Shown in pieces: positions 1-5,187 of a stretch of 5,187 nucleotides of DNA. The number at the start of each line of letters is the position of its first letter. The stretch's first letter is position 1. A program made the translations under genes and the position numbers. Origin of the DNA: an uncultured Eubacteriales bacterium (GTDB taxonomy: Bacteria > Bacillota > Clostridia > Lachnospirales > Lachnospiraceae); contig CASEDW010000075.1 of the NCBI GenBank assembly GCA_949286775.1, positions 1-5,187 on the forward strand, in the 5' to 3' direction. The notes beneath the pieces are model-generated. The model made no database searches. It was given only the letters and a program-made list of their open reading frames with translations, and was not told where the DNA came from.

Positions 1-607
1 TGAATATGTATATACATGCGAAAAACTCGACAAAGAGGAGCAGGTCGGATGGCTCGAAGTAAATGTAAGCTGCCCTAACGTACACGGCGGAGGAATGGCG
101 TTTGGAACAAATGCGGACGCTGCTGCCGAAGTTGTAAGGGAAGTAAAGAAAGTCACGACAAAGCCGGTAATAATCAAGCTTTCTCCGAATGTAACTGATA
201 TCGTTTCCATAGCGAAAGCATGCGAAGAGGCGGGAGCCGACGGAGTAAGCCTTATAAATACCCTTCTTGGAATGAACATAGATATCCGCACAAGAAGACC
301 GATTCTCAAGAACAATATGGGCGGAATGTCAGGCCCTGCGGTATTTCCGATAGCCCTCAGAATGGTATATCAGGTCGCGAATGCAGTTGACATACCTGTC
401 ATAGGAATGGGCGGAGTTTCTACGGCGGAAGACGTAATCAAGATGATGCTGGCCGGAGCCACAGCCGTTGAAGTGGGCGCGGCCAACCTTGTGGATCCAT
501 ATGCCTGCCGGACGATCATAGAAGACCTTCCGGGGGTTTGTGATAAATACAACATTAACAGTTTAAAAGAAATTATTAAAGGAGTGAAACCATGGGAAGA
601 GATGTGA
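1..607 (+). CDS. pyrD: Dihydroorotate dehydrogenase, class 1B catalytic subunit (5' partial)
   Basis: Oxidises dihydroorotate to orotate using bound FMN, the fourth step of UMP synthesis, in the cytoplasm. The reading frame is open from base 2, so the gene begins outside the window. About 201 codons remain, and roughly 100 N-terminal residues are missing compared with the usual ~300. The fragment starts with the active-site loop VNVSCPNVHGGGMAFGT, whose Cys (fragment residue 24) is the catalytic base of class 1 enzymes; class 2 enzymes have Ser. It continues with KLSPNV, the NTLLGMNID and TRRP segment, GGMSGPA, and the FMN-phosphate region GMGGVST...AGATAVEVG. The GGMAFGT and NTLLGM...TRRP pattern indicates class 1B, which is known to pair with the iron-sulfur/FAD subunit PyrK and use NAD+. 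PyrK is not in view and would be expected upstream. The ATG at 95 is an internal Met, not the start. The stop lies inside pyrF, overlapping it by 16 nt. Confidence 0.95.
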   Translation, partial: EYVYTCEKLDKEEQVGWLEVNVSCPNVHGGGMAFGTNADAAAEVVREVKKVTTKPVIIKLSPNVTDIVSIAKACEEAGADGVSLINTLLGMNIDIRTRRPILKNNMGGMSGPAVFPIALRMVYQVANAVDIPVIGMGGVSTAEDVIKMMLAGATAVEVGAANLVDPYACRTIIEDLPGVCDKYNINSLKEIIKGVKPWEEM

Positions 608-1290
608 TCATTGCCTGCGATTTTTCAAGCGCGGAGGATACGCTTTCGTTTCTTGACAAATTTCAGGACGTAAAACCTTTCGTTAAGATTGGAATGGAGC
701 TGTTTTACGCAGCGGGTCCACAGATGGTAAAAGAGATCAAAAAGAGAGGACACAAGATATTCCTCGATCTCAAGCTTCACGATATTCCGAATACTGTAAA
801 GAAAGCCATGAAAGTGCTTTCAAATCTTGATGTAGATATCTGCAACTGCCATGCGGCCGGTACAGGACGCATGATGGAGGCGGCTCTTGAAGGAGCTACA
901 AGACCTGACGGAACGAGGCCTTTAGTAATAGCTGTTACCCAGCTTACATCGACTGATCAGGAAACTATGGAAAAAGATATCCTCATTGAAAAACCTATCG
1001 ACGAAGTTGTTATGAGCTACGCCATGACCGCGAAAAACGCGGGACTTGACGGCGTTGTATGCTCGCCTCTCGAAGCGGGAAAAGTACATGATAAATGCGG
1101 AAAAGATTTCCTTACTATTACCCCGGGCGTGCGTTTCGCGGACGGCGATATCGGAGATCAGAAACGCGTTATGACTCCTGCCGAAGCTAAAAAGATCGGT
1201 TCTGATTTTATAGTTGTAGGACGTCCGATAACTCAGGCGGAAGATCCTGTAGCGGCATACAAGAGATGCTGCGATGAATTCATTGATTGA
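592..1290 (+). CDS. pyrF: Orotidine 5'-phosphate decarboxylase
   Basis: Decarboxylates OMP to UMP, the last step of the de novo pathway. The protein has 232 residues, the length of the short Bacillus/E. coli-type enzyme rather than the ~300-residue type. The TIM-barrel active site is complete: Asp10 and Lys32 (KIG) contact the substrate, and the signature FLDLKLHDIPNT supplies the catalytic D59-x-K61-x-x-D64 array. Near the C-terminus, PGVR (Arg181), Gln190 and VVGRPIT (Gly210-Arg211) form the phosphate-binding end. The ATG at 592 is preceded by GGAG at 581-584, 7 nt upstream. It starts inside the last 16 nt of pyrD, which suggests translational coupling. pyrB follows after 26 nt. No defect is visible. 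Confidence 0.97.
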   Translation: MGRDVIIACDFSSAEDTLSFLDKFQDVKPFVKIGMELFYAAGPQMVKEIKKRGHKIFLDLKLHDIPNTVKKAMKVLSNLDVDICNCHAAGTGRMMEAALEGATRPDGTRPLVIAVTQLTSTDQETMEKDILIEKPIDEVVMSYAMTAKNAGLDGVVCSPLEAGKVHDKCGKDFLTITPGVRFADGDIGDQKRVMTPAEAKKIGSDFIVVGRPITQAEDPVAAYKRCCDEFID

Positions 1291-1304
1291 GCATTCAGAT
1301 ATTT

Positions 1305-1310
1305 GGAGGA
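1305..1310 (+). promoter_or_regulatory. Ribosome binding site fixing the pyrB start
   Basis: GGAGGA lies 6 nt before the ATG at 1317. A longer reading from the in-frame TTG at 1287 has no such site and would start on the pyrF stop codon, so the ATG at 1317 is the likely pyrB start. Confidence 0.85.
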
Positions 1311-1316
1311 AACGCG

Positions 1317-2240
1317 ATGAGAAACGTAAACGATATTCTTGATCTGACTACGGATGAGATAGATGATCTCATAGAAACAGCATGCGACATTATAGAAAAT
1401 CCAAAGAAATATTCGGAAGTTTGTCACGGAAAAAAACTGGCGACGCTGTTCTTTGAACCTTCGACAAGAACAAGGCTCAGCTTTGAAGCTGCGATGTATG
1501 AACTGGGCGGAAACGTGCTTTCTGTTTCGAGCGCGGCGTCATCGTCGGCCAGCAAAGGCGAAAGCGTTGCAGATACTGCTAAAACGGTGAGCTGCTACGC
1601 TGATATCATCGCCATGAGACATCCGAAAGAGGGAGCGCCGTATGTCGCTTCATTAAACGCGTCTATCCCTGTTATAAATGCCGGCGACGGAGGACACAAT
1701 CATCCTACGCAGACACTGGCGGATCTTCTTACGATATACCGTGAAAAGGGAACTTTTGACAATCTGACGATCGGATTTTGCGGCGATCTTAAATTCGGAC
1801 GTACTGTTCATTCCCTCATAAACGCGATGTCAAGATATAAAAATGTCAGAATCATCCTTATATCACCTGAAGAATTAAAGGTTCCGAGTTATGTCAGAAA
1901 TGATGTGCTTGAGAAAAATCACATGGAATATGTAGAGACAAAGGATCTTTTAAAGGCGATGCCGGAACTCGATATTCTCTATATGACGCGTGTGCAGCAG
2001 GAACGTTTCTTCAATGAGGAGGATTATCTCAGACTTAAAGACAGCTATATACTTGATCCGCCAAAGCTTGCAAACGCGAAAAAAGACCTTTGCATCATGC
2101 ATCCTTTCCCTCGTGTAAACGAGATAAGCGTGGCGATCGACGATGATCCGAGAGCATGTTACTTTAAACAGATATTAAACGGAAAATATATGAGAATGGC
2201 ACTCATCCTTAAATTACTGAAGGAGGCTGGAACAATATGA
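1317..2240 (+). CDS. pyrB: Aspartate transcarbamoylase catalytic subunit
   Basis: Condenses carbamoyl phosphate with L-aspartate to give N-carbamoyl-L-aspartate, the committed step of pyrimidine synthesis. From the ATG at 1317 the protein has 307 residues, close to the 311 of E. coli PyrB. The carbamoyl-phosphate site FFEPSTRTR (Ser49-Thr50-Arg51-Thr52) is intact. So are the mobile-loop lysine that reaches into the neighbouring active site (SASKGES, Lys80), Arg101 (MRHP), His129 and Gln132 (GGHNHPTQT), Arg162 (DLKFGRT), and the aspartate-binding Arg225 and Gln227 (TRVQQERF). The loop usually written HPLPR reads HPFPR here (Phe264, equivalent to E. coli Leu267). The gene ends with an ATGA overlap with pyrI, so the product should assemble with PyrI into the allosteric holoenzyme, as in E. 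coli. An extended TTG start at 1287 is possible but has no ribosome binding site. Confidence 0.97.
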   Translation: MRNVNDILDLTTDEIDDLIETACDIIENPKKYSEVCHGKKLATLFFEPSTRTRLSFEAAMYELGGNVLSVSSAASSSASKGESVADTAKTVSCYADIIAMRHPKEGAPYVASLNASIPVINAGDGGHNHPTQTLADLLTIYREKGTFDNLTIGFCGDLKFGRTVHSLINAMSRYKNVRIILISPEELKVPSYVRNDVLEKNHMEYVETKDLLKAMPELDILYMTRVQQERFFNEEDYLRLKDSYILDPPKLANAKKDLCIMHPFPRVNEISVAIDDDPRACYFKQILNGKYMRMALILKLLKEAGTI

Positions 2241-2653
2241 ATATAGATTCGATTCAGAACGGTGTTGTAATAGATCATATTTCAGCTGGCTCGGGAATGA
2301 AACTCTATGAGCTTCTCGGCCTCGATAAGCTTGACTGTTCGGTGGCGATCATAAAAAACGCGTCGAGCCATAAAAAAGGTAAAAAGGATATTATAAAGAT
2401 AGATACAGAGTTTCCTTTAAATCTTGATATTGTCGGATATGTTGATCCGGAGGCGACGGTTAATATCATAAAAGACGGAAAACTCGTTGAAAAACGTGAA
2501 CTCAGCATTCCGGAAAAACTCGTCAATGTTATTAAATGCAAAAATCCGAGGTGCATTACTTCTACCGAGCAGGAACTTGATCATGTTTTCAGACTTGTCG
2601 ACAAAGAAGAAAAGATATACCGCTGCATTTACTGCGAGGCAAGAGCGAGATGA
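2237..2653 (+). CDS. pyrI: Aspartate transcarbamoylase regulatory subunit
   Basis: Binds nucleotides and gives ATCase its feedback control; in E. coli, CTP and UTP inhibit and ATP activates. The 138 residues divide into a nucleotide-binding domain and a zinc domain. The first contains GVVIDHI (Asp13-His14, aligning with E. coli Asp19-His20), KKDIIKID (Lys54, aligning with Lys60) and Lys86 (aligning with Lys94). The zinc domain carries Cys101, Cys106, Cys130 and Cys133 in a CX4C-X23-CX2C pattern and contacts PyrB. Compared with the 153-residue E. coli chain, about 6 residues are missing at the N-terminus and about 9 at the C-terminus. AGGAGG at 2221-2226 lies 10 nt before the ATG, which overlaps the pyrB stop as ATGA. 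The retained contacts suggest a working allosteric subunit. Which effectors it answers to cannot be read from the sequence. Confidence 0.95.
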   Translation: MNIDSIQNGVVIDHISAGSGMKLYELLGLDKLDCSVAIIKNASSHKKGKKDIIKIDTEFPLNLDIVGYVDPEATVNIIKDGKLVEKRELSIPEKLVNVIKCKNPRCITSTEQELDHVFRLVDKEEKIYRCIYCEARAR

Positions 2654-3243
2654 TTAAGAATATTATTTTTGACGTTGGAAATGTTTTATTCGACTATTGC
2701 TGGACTAAGCCTCTTGTGGAGTATGGACTTACAGAGCAGCGGGCGAAGGAAATAGACAGACTTGTTTTGAAGGACGACATCTGGCAGGAGTATGACAACG
2801 GTTTTATAGGTCATGAAGAGGCGAAAAAACAGTACACCGAAAAATATCCGGAGATCGCGGAATATACAAATTACTTTTTTGATAATATGCATTGGATAAA
2901 CATTCCGCGGCCTGATGTGTGGGAAGTGATACCGCATCTTAAAGACAAAGGCTATGGGATTTATATCTTGTCAAATTATCCCGAGGATCTCTTTAAAGCC
3001 CATACAAAAGGAGCTTCCTTCATCGATCAGCTTGACGGCGGCGTCGTGTCTTACCAGGCTCACGTCGGAAAGCCGGATGAAAGGATATATAAATTTCTTC
3101 TCGAAAAATATGATCTGAAAGCAGAAGAATGTATTTTTTACGATGACAAACAGGAAAATGTCGAAGCTGCGTTAAAACTCGGCATCAAAAGCATCGTAAT
3201 CACTTCCGAAAAACAGCTTTTGGAAGAGATGGATAAATTATAA
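2650..3243 (+). CDS. HAD-superfamily hydrolase, YihX-like (probable phosphatase)
   Basis: A 197-residue haloacid-dehalogenase-type enzyme, the same size and overall pattern as E. coli YihX (alpha-D-glucose-1-phosphate phosphatase). Motif I is IIFDVGNVLFD, with nucleophile Asp8; the usual second Asp of DxD is Gly10, as in YihX. Motif II is ILSN (Ser108), motif III is GKPDERIY (Lys141), and motif IV is IFYDDKQENV (Asp165-Asp166). The helical cap sits between motifs I and II, roughly residues 16-90. No signal peptide or membrane segment is seen, so it should be cytoplasmic. The ATG overlaps the pyrI stop as ATGA, with only a weak GAGG at 2636-2639, so translation probably depends on ribosomes finishing pyrI. 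It is the last gene before the terminator. The fold is secure but the substrate is unknown. Context suggests a pyrimidine nucleotide or a related phosphorylated metabolite, which is inference only. Confidence 0.88.
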   Translation: MIKNIIFDVGNVLFDYCWTKPLVEYGLTEQRAKEIDRLVLKDDIWQEYDNGFIGHEEAKKQYTEKYPEIAEYTNYFFDNMHWINIPRPDVWEVIPHLKDKGYGIYILSNYPEDLFKAHTKGASFIDQLDGGVVSYQAHVGKPDERIYKFLLEKYDLKAEECIFYDDKQENVEAALKLGIKSIVITSEKQLLEEMDKL

Positions 3244-3277
3244 ACAAGAGTCAGGGTAAGGGATTCTTTATAATGAT

Positions 3278-3341
3278 AAAAAAAAGAGCCGCAGCAACGA
3301 TTTTTGAATTTATAAAAATCGTTGCTGCGGCTCTCGTTTTT
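3278..3341. terminator. Bidirectional intrinsic terminator between convergent genes
   Basis: A perfect 21-bp inverted repeat (3285-3305 with 3314-3334) encloses an 8-nt loop. The core is the GC-rich GAGCCGCAGCAACG. On the + strand the stem is followed after CG by TTTTT (3337-3341). On the - strand the A-tract at 3278-3284 gives a U-tail directly after the stem. It lies 34 nt after the HAD stop codon and 10 nt beyond the transporter's stop codon, so it can end both the pyr operon and the convergent transporter transcript. Confidence 0.93.
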
Positions 3342-3350
3342 GTACTAAAT

Positions 3351-4568
3351 TTACGCTTTTGCTTTCGGTCTTCTGATGCCGAAGAATACTACGAATCCTA
3401 CGACAACGAGGATGATCATCATAAAGATTGTGCTCATGTACGAACCGCTTGCGTCATAGAGCGATGCGGCGATAGTTGAGAAGAACGACGCGATGATAAG
3501 ATTTGAGTTGATAACCGGGAAGTTGATAGGATAGTGTTTGCGTCCGAAGAAGTCGCTGATGATAGCTGAGTTCGTCGGAGTTACACATCCGTATGCGAAT
3601 CCGCCTACTATAAAACCGATTATGATCAGCGCGAAGCTTCCTGTGTTGATAGCGCCTATGAGAAGAAGCGCAGAAACAATAAAGATTGCCATGCACAGAA
3701 GCAGTGTGATCTTGTGACCTTTTTTGTCAAAGAGCGCGCCGAAGAATATGCGTCCTATACCGTTAAAGATCGATATGAGACCTACAACAGTAGCGATATC
3801 TCCTGAAGAAACCTCAGCGCCTACCTGCGTCGCGATGCCGTTTGCCTGCGCAACAAGTACGAGACCTACGCCTGAAAGTACGATTGCCCAAATATAGTAG
3901 CACCAGAAAGAAGGAGTCTTCATCATCTGGCCTGTTGTAGATTCTGAAGCAGGCTGACGTGTCACTTTTTTTGGAGATACAGCAGGTTTGTAATCATCTC
4001 CGGGAGTTACGATAAATATGCTGCATATAACGAGTACAACGAGAAGCACTACCGCGAAGATCTTGAATGTGTTCTGCCACTGATCTGAACCGTCTGAAGG
4101 CGACATAGCGGTATAAACTTTTCCGATGATAAATGAGCTGAGTCCGAAGCCCATAAGAAGGATACCTGAGATGAGACCCTGTTTGTCAGGGAACCATTTT
4201 GACATGGTGCTCATCGCAGCGTTGTAAGAGATTCCTGAGGCGAATCCGCCGATAACGCCGAATCCAAGGTAAAGGCTTACAGGAGAGTCGCCTGTTGTTG
4301 AAGCAAGCATAAATCCCGCGAAGAATAAGATGCCTGATACAATAATGAAAATTCTTGGACTGAATTTTTTCATTATAAATCCTGCTATAAGACCGCCTAT
4401 GCAGAAAGATATCATTGCGATTGTAAATGTAAGTGAAAGTTCAGTTGACGACCATGGACGCGATTCGCCGATTGGTCTTGAAAAAACGGACCATGCGTAT
4501 ATAAGGCCGATAAGAAGCATTATGATTACGCCAAATACAGCATAGACCCAACGGTATAACCCGTTCAT
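3351..4568 (-). CDS. Major facilitator transporter, oxalate/formate antiporter (OFA) family type
   Basis: A 405-residue inner-membrane transporter with about 12 hydrophobic helices in two six-helix halves. The halves are joined by a polar cytoplasmic loop (about residues 189-218) rich in Lys, Ser and Pro. OFA-like features are LIYAWSVF in helix 1 (residues 22-29), the SKWFPDKQGLISG loop after helix 4 (123-135) and FNGIGRIFFG in helix 8. Arg273 in the last matches, by position, the substrate-binding Arg272 of OxlT. Helix 11 (about 350-370) has no lysine, whereas OxlT uses Lys355 there, so a different carboxylate or another substrate is likely. The ATG at 4568 is preceded by GGAGG (4578-4582 on the complement) with 9-nt spacing. 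The gene runs convergently towards the pyr operon and shares its terminator. It has its own promoter candidate and appears monocistronic. The family call is good; the substrate is unknown. Confidence 0.87.
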   Translation of the reverse strand: MNGLYRWVYAVFGVIIMLLIGLIYAWSVFSRPIGESRPWSSTELSLTFTIAMISFCIGGLIAGFIMKKFSPRIFIIVSGILFFAGFMLASTTGDSPVSLYLGFGVIGGFASGISYNAAMSTMSKWFPDKQGLISGILLMGFGLSSFIIGKVYTAMSPSDGSDQWQNTFKIFAVVLLVVLVICSIFIVTPGDDYKPAVSPKKVTRQPASESTTGQMMKTPSFWCYYIWAIVLSGVGLVLVAQANGIATQVGAEVSSGDIATVVGLISIFNGIGRIFFGALFDKKGHKITLLLCMAIFIVSALLLIGAINTGSFALIIIGFIVGGFAYGCVTPTNSAIISDFFGRKHYPINFPVINSNLIIASFFSTIAASLYDASGSYMSTIFMMIILVVVGFVVFFGIRRPKAKA

Positions 4569-4577
4569 GTTTGCTTT

Positions 4578-4582
4578 CCTCC
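4578..4582 (-). promoter_or_regulatory. Ribosome binding site of the OFA-type transporter
   Basis: GGAGG on the complementary strand, 9 nt before the ATG at 4568. It supports this start over downstream alternatives. Confidence 0.85.
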
Positions 4583-4585
4583 ATC

Positions 4586-4617
4586 ATTGAATTTATTCTA
4601 TTCGGATATCATTCAAT
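4586..4617. repeat. Short inverted repeat in the transporter leader (possible operator)
   Basis: ATTGAAT (4586-4592) and ATTCAAT (4611-4617) form a 7-bp inverted repeat with an 18-nt spacer. It lies between the proposed -10 box, which the right arm overlaps by two bases, and the ribosome binding site. The position would suit a repressor site, but arms this short and AT-rich often occur by chance. Confidence 0.25.
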
Positions 4618-4645
4618 TATATAATATTTGAAAACATATATCCAA
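4616..4645 (-). promoter_or_regulatory. Candidate sigma-A-type promoter for the transporter
   Basis: On the complementary strand, a perfect -10 box TATAAT (4616-4621) lies 18 nt downstream of TTGGAT (4640-4645), which matches the -35 consensus TTGACA at three positions. Initiation would fall near 4605-4610, giving a leader of roughly 40 nt. The site lies just downstream of the terminator of the preceding gene, where a new promoter is needed. The -35 box is weak, so the site is a prediction. Confidence 0.55.
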
Positions 4646-4676
4646 GACATTTTGTGCTTTATGTGTTCAAATATGC

Positions 4677-4715
4677 AAAAAGAAAATGCCCGTATCAAGA
4701 AGAAACGGACATTTT
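4677..4715 (-). terminator. Intrinsic terminator of the membrane-protein gene, starting inside its coding end
   Basis: On the complementary strand, AAAATGTCCGT (4705-4715) pairs with ACGGGCATTTT (4683-4693) over 11 bp with one G-U wobble and an 11-nt loop. After one C comes TTTTT (4677-4681). The upstream arm lies within the last codons of the gene and the TGA stop (4695-4697) sits in the loop. This separates the gene from the transporter downstream. A competing small hairpin, ATTTTG-CA-CAAAAT (4711-4724), shares part of the upstream arm. Confidence 0.7.
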
Positions 4716-5187
4716 GCACAAAATTTTGAATTTCTTTTGTAAGATGCGATATGCCAAAGACAACAAAACTGCCGCCGTCAGCATGATAATTATCATAAGG
4801 ATATCGGTTATGGCGGCGCTTTTAGTATATTTATAGAGCGCAGTGACAAGATCAGCGCCGAATATCATCTGAAGGGCATAAAGCTCAAGGCTTGCTTTTG
4901 CCGTTATGAAAAAGAATCCGCGGTCTTTTATGTATCCGCTAAGGCAGCAGAGCGATACGCAAACAGGCAGGGCGAGCACGAGGAAAAACTCATGAAACGG
5001 ATAATTAATCCGGACCCTGAATCCGAAGAAATATAAAAGGGCAAGTCCCGCAAGTAAGATCATGATGTTAATAAATATGTTTTTAGTATGGCTGACTGCA
5101 TTGCTAAAGCGGGTTTTAAGCAGATATCCGGCGATTATCACAGGGATACGGTTCGTAAAGATAAAAACCTCTGTGTATCCGAACGCA
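4695..5187 (-). CDS. Multi-pass membrane protein, acyltransferase-3-like (5' partial)
   Basis: The C-terminal 163 residues of a membrane protein. The frame stays open to the window edge, so the true start lies beyond it; the GTG at 5141 is an internal Val. Hydrophobic segments lie at about fragment residues 7-23, 36-55, 67-86, 100-115 and 129-149, and the tail is basic (RILQKKFKILCK). The pattern FTNRIPVIIAGYLL near the left end and SLELYALQ (99-106) resemble the RIP...GYL and S-L-E-I-Y-L segments in the C-terminal half of acyltransferase-3 (OatA/exopolysaccharide O-acyltransferase type) proteins. The family's catalytic histidine lies near the N-terminus, outside the window, so activity cannot be judged. 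If correct, the protein would acylate a cell-surface glycan or lipid-linked sugar. An unrelated multi-helix membrane protein cannot be excluded. A terminator hairpin begins in its last codons. Confidence 0.6.
   Translation of the reverse strand, partial: AFGYTEVFIFTNRIPVIIAGYLLKTRFSNAVSHTKNIFINIMILLAGLALLYFFGFRVRINYPFHEFFLVLALPVCVSLCCLSGYIKDRGFFFITAKASLELYALQMIFGADLVTALYKYTKSAAITDILMIIIMLTAAVLLSLAYRILQKKFKILCKMSVSS

Noticed and set aside
1287..1316. N-terminal extension of PyrB from a TTG start
   Set aside because: It has no ribosome binding site and starts on the pyrF stop codon. The ATG at 1317 has GGAGGA 6 nt upstream and gives the normal family length.
3269..3274. TATAAT on the + strand before the terminator
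   Set aside because: No -35-like sequence lies at the right distance, and any transcript would enter the terminator at once.
3273..3479. Small + strand open frame of 68 codons
   Set aside because: It runs through the terminator hairpin and the antisense of the transporter gene, and its product has no recognisable features.
4654..4836. + strand open frame of 60 codons opposite the membrane-protein gene
   Set aside because: It is largely antisense to the membrane-protein gene, crosses its terminator, lacks a convincing ribosome binding site and has no recognisable domain.
5139..5141. GTG as start of the acyltransferase-like gene
   Set aside because: The frame continues upstream to the window edge, encoding a family-like segment (FTNRIP before VIIAGYLL), so this is an internal Val codon.
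1..5187. CRISPR array, mobile element, phage gene or defence system
   Set aside because: No spaced repeats, transposase, integrase, terminal repeats or defence-type domains were seen on either strand. All long frames are metabolic or transport genes.

Overview
The window looks like chromosomal DNA of an anaerobic member of the Bacillota, most likely Clostridia. Three things point there: a class 1B dihydroorotate dehydrogenase, separate pyrB and pyrI genes (a two-subunit ATCase with a zinc-binding regulatory chain), and strong AGGAGG-type ribosome binding sites with moderate GC content. This placement is an inference; no rRNA or other marker gene is present.

Positions 1-3243 (+ strand) are the distal part of a de novo pyrimidine (UMP) operon: pyrD (5' end cut off by the window edge), pyrF, pyrB, pyrI and a YihX-like HAD hydrolase. 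The genes are packed tightly. pyrD and pyrF overlap by 16 nt, pyrB follows pyrF after 26 nt, and pyrB/pyrI and pyrI/HAD each overlap by 4 nt (ATGA), so translation is probably coupled. PyrB and PyrI form aspartate transcarbamoylase (carbamoyl phosphate + aspartate to carbamoyl aspartate), PyrD oxidises dihydroorotate to orotate, and PyrF decarboxylates OMP to UMP. The HAD enzyme has no named role in the pathway, but its position makes it a candidate phosphatase for a pyrimidine nucleotide or related metabolite.

Positions 3244-3350 hold a strong hairpin with a perfect 21-bp stem, flanked by an A-tract and a T-tract. It can act as a bidirectional terminator between the pyr operon and the convergent transporter gene.

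Positions 3351-4568 (- strand) encode a 12-helix major facilitator of the oxalate/formate antiporter (OFA) type, with its own ribosome binding site and a plausible promoter. Further right, also on the - strand, lies the 3' part of a multi-helix membrane protein resembling the C-terminal part of acyltransferase-3 proteins. Its own terminator hairpin begins inside its last codons. The transporter is therefore probably a single-gene transcription unit.

No mobile element, CRISPR array, tRNA or rRNA was seen, and no gene-free stretch exceeds 300 bases. The region is mostly ordinary housekeeping DNA. The points most worth a second look are the operon-coupled HAD enzyme, the terminator embedded in a coding end, and substitutions at conserved positions in PyrB and the transporter.
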